A stretch of DNA of 64,000 bases from Isoetes taiwanensis (Eukaryota > Streptophyta > Lycopodiopsida > Isoetales > Isoetaceae), in assembly GCA_021234155.1 (NCBI GenBank), contig JAJEKV010000013.1, positions 5,398,775 to 5,462,774 of the forward strand. The letters are read 5' to 3'. Of this stretch, positions 35,023 to 45,191 are shown piece by piece. Within the stretch, counting starts at the first letter, position 1, and every line of letters begins with the position of its first letter. The position numbers were made by a program, and so were the translations under genes. The notes beneath the pieces were generated by a model. It was not told where the DNA came from. It saw only the letters and a program-made list of their open reading frames with translations, and did no database searches.

Positions 35023-36556
35023 ATGGCTACTTCTGTATTCAGGCGATGGTACAACGCCATTGCTCATGTGGCTGAGGCTGACATCAATTCGATCTTCGTT
35101 GTATTCCAAAAGGAGATCGATGTAGATGCCACCATAAATGTCACGCTCTTCTACCAAGAGATTATGATCGAGTTCCATGCCAAGATAGGACCCTCTCTGG
35201 TAGAACTCCCCCCATGCATAGGATATTTTGCACTTAGAATGGCTCTCCGTGCAGCTCTGAATGACATCCCAAATATAGACAAGTACCTAGAAAATAAGGC
35301 TGCCCGCATACATGACTATATCCATAAATAAGAAGAGATATTTCTCCTATACTGCAGGTGTAGCTATCTTTTTGTCCCAAAGAGCCCAAACCCAGATAGA
35401 AAAACCCTCTGTTCAACCTCTAGAGCTTGAACCCATAGCCACAGAAGCAGGTGAAGAGGAGCAGATGCTCCTGGACTATGAAGAGTCAAAACAGGAGGAA
35501 GAGGCCGAGGAAGGACAGGGATCAGACGTGGAAGACATCATCGACGTCGACCCCATACAAGAGAGGCAGCAAACAGAAGTAGAGCTCCCAAACTTCGAAG
35601 AATGGTTGAGAGCAACAAGGACAGCACCCTCACTTGGGTTAGGCATCACTAGTCTAACCCCGATCATCATCCAAGGGGAAGAGTACCTGACGCTCCATGA
35701 CATAAAGAACCTCTCGGAGTGCAGAGATAGAGGGTACAGGGTGGACGAACTCCTGCACCTTCTCCGCCAGCAGCCCGATCTCAATGACTTCATCGACCAG
35801 GAGACTCAAGACTTCCCCATCAACATCAAGGAGGCCCACATGCACTCGCGGTCGTCATTGGACATCGAAGCTTACACCGCATCCGACAGGGCGATGACGC
35901 AGCGGGAGCTACCCTCGGAAGAGGAGTTCATCGCACTCCAAGAGTGGATGGACATCGTGGAAAAACAACAAAGCGCACTCCCCTTCCCAACACCTCGGCC
36001 AGTAGCGCGCCGAATAGAAAGAGGCGGCATCAACTTGACCTCTTCCAGGTCCATGTTCGGCGACTACAAAGAGATGATAGCAGTGCCAGTAGATGAGTAC
36101 TCCGGAAGACACAGGGATGGAATCAGAATCGGAGAAGAAACAACAGAGGGAGGACACGATAAAGCCCTCAGATTCTACCTGTCACTCCTCATCGATGGAA
36201 GAATAGCGGTCGTACACCGCCAGTTTAGCCCATGGGGTGAAGAAGAAGTTTTCATGATGATTGCCCTCTCAGGATTCAGAAGACATACCCGAATGCCTTC
36301 AAACATCAACCATGTCATCCTGGTCAAGAAGATAATAGCTTTAAGCGTCTTCGATTTTGCGGTCCCATACATGTGACATGGCAGGTTGGCCGTCACTGCA
36401 GCCTACACATCAGATAGGAGGATCGAAGACTTGGTGACGGCACTCCAAGATGGTACGACCGCCAACATCCTTAGAAACTTGGGGCGAACAGTTGGCACAA
36501 CCCAAGTGAAGAAGTTCTTGGAAGACAATCCAGCATATAGAAGATTCCAGGAATAG
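35023..36556 (+). pseudogene. Unrecognised retroelement ORF upstream of gag
   Basis: The first frame (35023-35331) starts MATSVFRRWYNAIAHVAEAD and ends near a frame change at about 35312-35331. The second (35312-36376) continues with an acidic, Glu-rich stretch, then an alpha-helical region including FPTPRPVARRIERGG and RFYLSLLIDGRIAVVHRQF. A single TGA at 36374 interrupts it, and the same frame runs on to a TAG at 36554 through TSDRRIEDLVTALQDG. I do not recognise a domain. The position, before gag, is like the ORF1 of Tat/Ogre elements, but pol here is of chromovirus type. A structural or nucleic-acid-binding role is possible. A cryptic intron could also explain the first frame change. Confidence 0.65.
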
Positions 36557-36630
36557 ATTAAAACTCTTCTTTCCTTCTTATCAATTGTAAAAAATATTGC
36601 ACTTTATGAATATAAGTTATAGCATTATGT

Positions 36631-37974
36631 GTGTTCTTTGATATATTTTGTCCCCACAACTATATCATCAAACAAACCAATGCAATAACAAACAAAAAGC
36701 TAATCGTCAAAGTGCAATCTAATGTGTATGCAGCTAGAGCACCCAAGAATGTGGAACAAGATAGACAATCTCAGAAAGACCAAATACCCGCAAGGCAATT
36801 TCAGCCAAGGAACCTGTTCCAAGAGTTTGAGGCACCAATCCCAGAAGAAGAAATATCGCAGATAAGGTCGGATATCCATGAAATAAGAGCCTTGCTGGCA
36901 GGGGCGGCAACAATGGGACCAGACCAGAATGTCCAACTACCTCAAACATCAGCAGACAGAGCAGACAAAGCAAAGAAGAAAAGCCGGAGAAGGAGACCAC
37001 CTAGTACGGATTCCTCCAACCCTAGTTCCGACTCTGAATCCGAGGAAAAGGACAACAATCGATAGGACCGCCGGGAGGGTCCCAACGGTGATAGGGGCAG
37101 AATGGAAGCCGACTATCAGAAGAAAGTCGACCCGGCACTGAGCAACGTGTGGAAAGCCAAGAAATTGGAACAGTTCTCAGGGGACAACATATCTGGAATG
37201 GAAACCGAGGCTTGGTTGAATGAAATGAGGGAGTATGGGAATGCATATAGCATGAAGGATAAGGACAAGGGCAGGGTAGCAATAATCAACCTCAAGGGAG
37301 CAGTCAGAATTTGGTGGAAAGGCTATGCCAAAGCCCATGGGTTAAGCAGAGATAGCTACAGATTTAAGAAATTCTCCAAGGCATTTAAGTGTCATTACTT
37401 GCCGAGAAAACACAAGTGCCATATGATGCAACAGTTCTACAGGTTGGAGCAGGGCAATAAGACAGTCCAGAAGTACACCGAATAGTTCATGAGGCTGAGG
37501 CTCTATGCGCCAAAATTGAGTGAAAGACATGCAGTAGAGGGGTACATTGAAGGCTTGAACGAGGAGATCAGGAAGCTGGTGAGAGCAATAAATCCCAGAA
37601 CAGTGTCAGAAGCAGAGTCTAAGGCAGTGAGCTTACAAGGAACAGGACCTCAAGGGAGTGGGCAGAGACAACAGTACTATCAGGACAAGGGGAGGGCCAC
37701 AGGAAGCTACATCCCAAGAGCAACAAGCCCAGCAGCCACCAGACCTCAGTACAATGAAAATTATGGAAAGCAAGGCAATGCAAATTTTGGCAAGCAGGAC
37801 AAAAAGCAGGTCAGTTTCAAGGATAAGGAGCAAGCAGGTGGCTCAAACTACTCCAAAGCAGTGAAGCAGTTCTTACAGTCCATCCCCAAGGAGAAGAGGC
37901 AGGAATGTATTGAAAAGCAATTGTGCTTCAGGTGCCTCCAGCCAGGTCATCGGACACATAACTGCCCTTTGTGA
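36631..37974 (+). pseudogene. Gag polyprotein of the chromovirus, with CCHC zinc knuckle
   Basis: One frame runs from about 36631 to 37974 with two internal TAG stops (37063 and 37483). After a basic, serine-rich linker (KKKSRRRRPP) comes the retrotransposon gag domain: KLEQFSGDNI, TEAWLNEMREY, VRIWWKGYAKAHG and HYLPRKHKCHMMQQFYRLEQ. The nucleocapsid region ends in a CX2CX4HX4C knuckle, CFRCLQPGHRTHNC. Gag forms the virus-like particle in the cytoplasm and packages the RNA. Both stops fall where one C-to-T change from CAG would make them. Confidence 0.88.
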
Positions 37975-38105
37975 TGAATGCGGCGTTAGCAGAGCTAGAA
38001 GGATGGGAGACACTCCCGGAGATCGACGAAGAAGATGCTCGCGACTACATCCAGGGTGAGTGCCACATCTTTGCTGCTATTGACTCCGAGAATGCTGAGA
38101 GTTAG

Positions 38106-38426
38106 TATCAAGTCATTTCGATGATTGGGAAGGTCCGGGCCAAGTCCTTCATAGTGTTGATAGACACAGGGAGTACCCACAATTTTGTTTCGCCAAGGAT
38201 AGTAGAGATGTTGAAGCTGAAGCCTTTGAAGTCCAAGCCTAGACCGGTTGTGTTGGCAAGTAGGGCAATCCGACACATAGCAGGGAAGAGGATCAACTTC
38301 GACATAGACTTGCCAGGTATCAACATTGGAATGGGAGCAAAAGTGATGAACATCGGCAAGTACGATTTGATCATAGACATGGAATACCTTGGACTGGCTG
38401 GAGCCGTGATTGATTGTGGGAAGTGA
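38106..38426 (+). pseudogene. Retropepsin-type aspartic protease
   Basis: The frame contains VLIDTGSTHNFVS, the D-T-G-S active site of retrotransposon proteases, and the flap-side and C-terminal block YDLIIDMEYLG. The enzyme matures Gag-Pol inside the particle. It is separated from gag by a frame change and a TAG at about 38104. Confidence 0.85.
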
Positions 38427-38539
38427 AACCTTAACGACGCCAGAGAGCTAGGTCATTGAGATAACAGGTAAAGAGGTCACCCCAATCATGCAATGCATGT
38501 CTAGTAAGAAGTTACTTAGATGCATAAAGGAAGGAGCAA

Positions 38540-38833
38540 GTGACCTATGTCTTTAAACTCGAAGTTGACGAGCAAGAGGCAGAGGAAGACAAGGAGGCCA
38601 AAGCATTGTGCAAGCTCCCAAAGCCTATAGCCAAGTTGGTGAAGGAATTCCATGATTTGTTCCCAGATGAGATTAAGCATTTTCCACCTTACAGAGGAGT
38701 CGAATGTGAAATAGCACATGAGCCAGGAACGAAGCCAACAAGTAAGGCGCCCTACAGAATGTCACCTCAGAAGTTGACGGAATTGAAGAAGCAATTGCAG
38801 GAGTTGCTAGACCTAGGGGTTTATAAGATCTAA
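38540..38833 (+). pseudogene. N-terminal stub of reverse transcriptase
   Basis: The frame reads IAKLVKEFHDLFPDEI and then GTKPTSKAPYRMSP and LKKQLQELLDLGV, the fingers region that opens Ty3/gypsy RT. It stops at 38833. The palm with the catalytic aspartates and the whole RNase H are missing, and the next recognisable sequence is the integrase zinc domain, so an internal deletion of well over 1 kb is inferred. Confidence 0.88.
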
Positions 38834-40133
38834 CACAATAGCCCAATAGCCGGACACACAGGTTTTATGAAGACCTATTTTAAGATCAGAAGCAGCTACT
38901 TCTAGCCTGGCATGAAGAAGCAAATAGCCAAGTACATTTGAGAGTGCCCAGCTATGTCAGCAGACAAAGGCGGAACAACTCCGAATTCCTGGAGCTTTAG
39001 AGCCATTGCCTATGTCGAATGCAAAATGGGAGGTAATAAGCATGGACTTTATCATAGGGCTCCCGAGAACGGTAAGGGGCAAAGATGCCCTAATGGTGGT
39101 GGTGGACATATTGTCGAGGATGGCACATTTCGTGCCGTGCAGGACCACAGACACGGCGTTAGACACTGTCGTATTGTTCACCAAAGAGATGTTTAGACTC
39201 CACGGGATGCCGAGAGAAATAATCTCGGATAGAGATTCAAAGTTCATGAGCACATTCTGGCAAGACTTGTTCAACACGATTCAGATGAAGCTCTCCATGA
39301 GTACGGCATATCATCCTCAGACGGATGGACAGACGGAGCGCACAAATCGAATCATAGAAGACATGCTGAGAAACTATATCTGGAACAAGCAGTCTAAATG
39401 GGATGATTTTATTCACTTGGTGGAGTTCGCCTATAATAGCACCAAGCAGGAATCTTCCCAGATGTCGCCCTTCATGATAAATTATGGGTATCAATGCTTA
39501 ACATCAGATACATGGCACAATCTAGTGTCCAAAGTTGAAGTCTCTCAGCATATATTATCGAATATGTAGCAGCTAGTGGAGGAGATGAGAGGATACCTCC
39601 TAGCAATGAGAAGTAGGCAGAAAAGCATAACCGATAAGCACAGGGTAAGGGAATTCCAGGTTGGAGACAATGTATGGCTGAAGATCAAAGTCAAACAAGC
39701 GAAGCTCCGCATTGACAATTGCAAGAAGCTTGCTCCAAGATGGGCTGGGCCATTCAGAATAACTAAAAGAGTAGGTAGCCAATCCTACAAGTTGGACCTG
39801 CCAGCGCATCTAAAATCCATAGAGTCTTCCATGTAAGTCTCCTGAAGAGGCACACTCCTAATCCGGAGGAAGTATTGGAGACAACAGAGTTACTGGAAAT
39901 GACGGACGACCAGCTTGAAATCGTTTCAGAGGTTCTTCTTGACAGGTCCTATAAGAAGACAAGAAGATCAATAATACCTAGTGAAATGGACGCACTTACC
40001 TGTGGAAGACACTACGTGGGTACTACAATCAGATTTAGAGAAGTAGTACCCCCAATTCATGGAGCAATGCAAGGGTCGACTCGTCACCGAAGTAGTCGAC
40101 ACTGAACCGATAGGTGAGTGTGAGGTAGACTAA
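38834..40133 (+). pseudogene. Integrase with HHCC finger, DDE core and chromodomain
   Basis: The zinc domain begins HNSPIAGHTGFMKTYF and ends near ECPA, with TAG and TGA stops at a Trp-like and an Arg-like position. The core is open from 39006 to 39566. Its three acidic residues lie in WEVISMDFI, IISDRDSKF and HPQTDGQTERTNR. A TAG at 39567 precedes the C-terminal module (AGPFRITKRVGSQSYKLDLP). After further frame changes a chromodomain-like segment is readable at about 39975-40133, with LVKWTHLPVEDTTWV. Integrase inserts the DNA copy, and the chromodomain would recognise modified histone tails. Present breaks make it non-functional. Confidence 0.88.
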
Positions 40134-40800
40134 ACAGTCTACTTCCGTCCCACGGAAGTAGACGAACTTGAGAGATAAGAGGTCATTCAGGCATGCATTG
40201 ATAGGAAAGCACCTCTAGTCAATGCCTACTACGGGAAGGATGCCATCCTTCATGCCAAAGGCAACTAAAGGTGTAGGCATGAGTGATCATCTTAGGCATG
40301 ATAGGGCGCTGTCTCCACGGCCAAGATGGAAGAAACATAATCTTCCTACGCCGGGAGATTAGCCTTGCATCCATATAAATTGTAAATAATGGGTGGTTCC
40401 CTAATAACCAACTTTAAAATAATTAAATGTATACTGACGTAGTGTTGGACCTGCAGGCCAATAGAGGAGTCTAGTGGCGTAAAGGTCGATGATCATGTAA
40501 AATTTGCAAACACATGTTTCGTCATAATGTGTTGCAAGGAGACGATATGGAACCTTAATTAGAGAATTTTGGAACTATGTTAATGATAATGGTGTAAATC
40601 ATAAAATTTTGTGAATAATAGACGAGTAAGAGGGCGAAAGAGCCCCTTATCATAGTATGATATTGAACAAGGATGTGTTATGAAAAATTAAAATATACCT
40701 TGGGGTAATTATGTTGTAAAATTATATGCATCAAATGTATTGCAGGGTATGCAGGTTTCCAAGGTGGGGAGACGCGTGATGCTGAGGACAATATTAATTC

Positions 40801-42180
40801 AAGGTGGGGAGATTGTGACGTTCCAACATAACATACGATCCGAATACGTATATTATACTACCATGTCACACATACATGTCACCACGACAAGTACTTGAGA
40901 GCCGTAAAGAGTTGCACCTAAGGGGCAACCTCGTATGTTGCACATGTATATTAAACATATGCAATTAACCCCCCTTGCCAAGTGGCAATACACCATTTGA
41001 TCCCTTCTAACCTGACCCTAAAAGTTCATGTATAAGGAACAAAAGGGGAAAACCCTAAATCTTTCCCATTTTCACATTTTGGCTTCCCTAAGCCATTCTA
41101 GCCAAGGCAAGCTGCCATTCTGCATTGTCAGACGCCGCTGAGCCGCCTTTGCACATTAGATTCATCAGGAGCCGCTGTCTTCAGCAAGGACGAAGGCAAG
41201 GACGCAATTCGGGGAGCTGGACCAAGCCAAGGATCAGGTAACCTGCGATTCTGTTGTGCAAAACCGACTCTTAGCCCGGTAATGAGCTAGGATAGTATGT
41301 TAGATCAGTCTTATCAGCCATGTAGATCCTCAGATCACCAGCCGTAACGAAAGAACCTAACCATGTATGTTTAGGTAAGATAGATTAGATCTTATTCAGT
41401 ATTTCAGTTCTTGGTGATGATGATGTTCCATTCTATGCTTGTATATGGGAAGGGGGGTAGAGACCCTGAAACCTTCAGTAGCAGATGATCCTAGATAACC
41501 TCATTAATTCTCAATTAATGTGGCCCGTGTACAAGAAAGAGCCTGCCTGGTTGTGGGTGGTGGGGCTAGACCGGTGGAATAAGGGGGACTTGTCCCATCA
41601 CTGTCTGATCCCTCTGGTGTGTAAAGCCTATCGGGGATCTAAGCAGGCTAGGCTTAATGGTTTGCCACTGCATGTGGGCAAGGCATGAGCTCGACACCTC
41701 TTGGGTGATGCGTCACGTTCAATGAGGTTCAAGTGGAATACGGGCAGTGGCCATCTAGCCGCCTGTGATGGGCATGCGTGCCTCTGGAGGGGAGGAGACT
41801 CTCCTCCTGCCTCATCGGGACTGGGGAGATGCAACCCAGCAGTAGCCCCTTTGGCTACGCACGGCCGGGCTACGGTCCAGTCCCACGACTCTTCAACCTA
41901 CTCTGCAAAGTATGCATGGGAGGGGCGGATGGAGTGGACTACCCAACAACCATGTTTCTATGCCAGCCCAATCCGTTCTTATGAATTCCATCTGCAATGA
42001 CTTCTGGAGGTCCAAGCCGTCAATCCATACCCTGGAGTCCAAGCCATTGGGTAGGATCCCCCTTGTGATGATGATATTATTGATGTGCTATTACATGTAT
42101 GTTATGGTGAAGTCACCCTTCGAGGTGACTCTGTTGATATATTGATGTCATGTGCTTATGTTCATTCACGCTTCCGCAGC
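40801..42180 (+). mobile_element. Polypurine tract and putative 3' LTR of the chromovirus
   Basis: AAGGTGGGGAGA (40801-40812) is a good polypurine tract. The LTR would begin TGTGACGTTCC at 40814. A TATA-like TGTATAAGG lies near 41030. The far end is not fixed; TTCCGCA near 42179, where the opposite-strand gag element starts, is only a guess. No second copy of this LTR was seen, so the call depends on the tract and position. Confidence 0.5.
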
Positions 42181-44580
42181 TAGGATGATCCCGAGAGAAG
42201 ATTTTTGGCAAATGACCCATCCATTCTTCCTCATCGAACCATTGTTAAGGATTGGTGTCAGGTGGATGGCCCCTGTCAGTTTGGCTGCCAGGGGGATGGA
42301 CTCCGCCTTCGGATATGATGGGGGCATCGTAAAAGAAGTACGGGACGTCACCGAGAGACTGAGGGAAATTTTGATTTTTGCAAGCTCTTCTTTTAGCTCT
42401 AAGGGAAAGTGAGCTAAGGGATCAGTAGGATCCAACGGTGCGGGTGCCGGAGGCATCGACGCAGAAACTTCCTTTAGGAGTTCAACTTCAACAGCAATGT
42501 TGGGATACGGCTGAGTGCATGAGGGGATCTTAGACGTGGAAGGTACATCCTGGTGCTGCTAAGTGCGTGTGGTGGCGTGAACATTAGCCAGCGTGCATCC
42601 TTTAGTAGCTTGCATCAGTTTGAGAATACTTTGATGGATTTTGAGCATGACATGGGGCATGAGCTTGTCAAGATCGGGGTCGAAATGAACCGTCTTTGGT
42701 TCCTCATGAGGAATATTGTTGATAGAAAAGGCAGGCTATGTGTCTTGAGGCATGAGCGTCAAAGGGCATGTGCCCAGTGGTTGGCGTGAGACCAGACCTA
42801 CCTAGTTGGATTGTTCGACTAAAGGGTTGAGAGCTTGATAGATCTCTTCTTGAGCCTGTTGATCCAGGGCCTTGATGGAGGAGCTTGTTGGGGCGCTATT
42901 GAGGCGCCTGAGGTGGTTCCTTCGACGTGGGACAAGGGCCTTGTTTGCCGCTTGGCAACCCAGAGTTGATAAGAGTAAGGGACCGAGGGCGCTTTGGTTC
43001 GTGCCTGGAAGTTGTACTTGGACTTGAATTGTGGGCATGCCATGGTGGTATGACCCCATTCTTTATAATGATAGCATTGAGCTTTTGCTGGATCAAAAGG
43101 AGTGCGTGAGTTTTGACCATGTCGTTGCTGAGGTTGCCGAGATTGTGGATATTGCTGTGGCTGTGGATATGGTTGAGACTGTGGATATTGCTGAGGTGTC
43201 GTTTGAACTTGGAAGACTATCTTTTGTCGAAAAGGTATGGGATGAGAGCGTATGCATTCTTTAGTAGCATGATTGCACATGTTGCAACATTTGCAATGAG
43301 GAGGACCATTAGAGGAATTGCATTGATGGCCTTGATACTTACAGATATGGCACCAAATTTGACTGCGTTGAGGTGGAGCAGATTGATGAGGTTGAACTGT
43401 GTTTTGTGGAACTATAACGGGAGGAATGAAAGGGAGATCTATGAGAGGAATGCCTCGGGAAGATACGTTGACAGAAATTCTATAGCGTGGTCCAACGTCT
43501 TGGGGCGCAAGTACTCAGTCATAAGATGAATAGCAGGAGGCAGACCCTGCAGAAACCAAACTAAGATCTGACTCTGCATGGGATATTCTTTGAGCTTACT
43601 AACCAAGACATGGAGACGGTCGGCAAAATCACGGGCAGATTCCGTGGGTTGTTGTTGAAGGTCATTGAGTTACTTGAGAACTTGTTGATCATCATCAGTG
43701 GTACTATAATGTGATAGGAAGGCAGTCTTCATTTCTTGCCAGTTCTGTTTTCAATGACTTTTATTGGCCATAAGCCATTGATGAGGAGCGCCACGCAGCG
43801 TGGTGGAGGAAATATGAAACTTGAGTTGTGGCTGAGAGTGGCCATTCAAGATAGCCAGAGCTTCGAATTATTCCATGTGTGCCTGCGCACTGTGATCAAG
43901 GATGGGCTTTCCCTGTGCATTCCCAAAAATCAGATAGGTAAGCTTGAGATTACGAGCAGTCGACGGGACAGGAACCTGCGGGTAAGGTGGTGGAGCATAA
44001 GAAGGAGCATAACCTTGAGGCACAACATGGGCTGGGAGCAAGGTATTTGCGTGTGGACCGTGAAACCAGGAGGTCCTGAAAGAGGAGCGTCATTTGGCAA
44101 GATCCCGCGGGTGCCATCCTCATTCAGTTTGAGATCACCAACATTGTAAACTCGAACAGGAGGTTGGAAAGATGGAGAAGACTGAAATTCTTGAACATGA
44201 TTGGGACTGAAAGAAACTTGAGAGTAGCCCATACCATGCTAGGGAGAAGATGGTTGTGAAAGCAACGGCATCGGGCCAGAAGGAATGTGAATGTAAGTGC
44301 TTTCCGTCGTTTGAAAGTAATGAGGAGTTTGATACACAGGAGTGTGATATAGTGACTGTGGTTGAGAACAATGTTTGCAAGCAGAGGAGACCCCCTACGG
44401 AGCAAACATGAGGGGTAGATGGTGTAGAATGAGCACACGAGCGAATACGGCCACCTTCAGTATCATAATCAGCATCATACATATTGAGAGCAGCTTCTTT
44501 GCGTTGATGGCGATCCAATCGAGCCACAGTTTAGCTAAGAAGCTCATCTTGAGAAAAAGCACAAACTGACATCTTGGAGT
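42166..44580 (-). pseudogene. Gag region of a second LTR retrotransposon, several zinc knuckles, no pol
   Basis: On the - strand, broken frames give a gag domain: RGAPHQWLMANKS, a frame change, then MKTAFLSHYS, QQQPTESARDFADRLHVLV and LKEYPMQSQILVWFLQGLPP. Downstream come a cysteine/histidine-rich stretch (WCHICKYQGHQC and HCKCCNMCNHATKEC), a Pro/Gln-rich linker of YPQ repeats, and CYHYKEWGHTTMAC, a CCHC knuckle whose second Cys is Tyr. The frame then ends at the junction with the other element at about 42170. The element was probably truncated there. Its 5' side lies to the right. Confidence 0.75.
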
Positions 44581-44689
44581 TGGGAAAAAGGAGCTAAGAC
44601 CCGGCAGTAGTGACAGTGTTTAGGGTCTGGGTTCAGGATCATCTGCAAGACAGCCCTCTGTGAGGACCCTTGGATCAAGCAGATAGATC

Positions 44690-45191
44690 CTAATAGAGTG
44701 CCACGCGGGATTTTGCAAAGAAATCAGATCAGAAAGAATGAAATAGAACAGAAAAATAAAGAGACTATATGTCAAGATAAGGCTCCTTAAATCTCAATAA
44801 GAATACATGAACTCTCTTCAAGCGAGAAGAATGAAACAAGACAATACTAAGTCTCATCTAAAAACTTGAGATCTATCTATCTGATATATATAGTACAATG
44901 GCCTTGGGCCCAAAATAGATATATGGCAAATCTTGGTCACCAACTCCTGGATCATATGCTTGATTTAAAGGAATCTTTGCAGTGCCATCATTAGTGCCTA
45001 GAATCCCGCTAAATTTAGGCCGAACTCCCCGGCGGCCGTCATTTATCTTGTCTGGCTCTCTTCTTTGACGGGGGCATGGACTTCTGCGTGGTTTTTGGCG
45101 GGGGCATGGGTTTGCTACCTGATGCTTGACCTGGTCCCTTGTCTCTGCCCTACGTGGTATTCAGGAATAGTCCTGTGCCTGGCTGCATAGG
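44690..45191 (-). mobile_element. Putative 5' LTR of the - strand gag element
   Basis: On the - strand the sequence starts TGTTAGTCCTATGCAGCC at 45191. It contains a TATATATA box near 44886, as an LTR promoter would, and could end at TCCTCACA near 44660-44690. No convincing primer-binding site follows, so the limits are approximate. Confidence 0.45.

Larger units (their letters stand above)
33219..42180 (+). mobile_element. Decayed Ty3/gypsy chromovirus carrying a histone H3-like ORF and an extra ORF upstream of gag
   Basis: Parts in order: a possible primer-binding site (33219), the H3-like frame (33283-34313), a TATA box (34904), an unrecognised ORF (35023-36556), gag with a zinc knuckle (36631-37974), protease (about 38106-38426), the RT start (38540-38833), an integrase with chromodomain (38834-40133), a polypurine tract (about 40801-40812) and a putative 3' LTR from 40814. 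All parts share strand and a similar level of decay. The RT palm and RNase H are missing and no matching 5' LTR was found upstream, so the copy is defective. Whether the H3-like frame truly belongs to the family rests on adjacency in this single copy. Confidence 0.72.
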
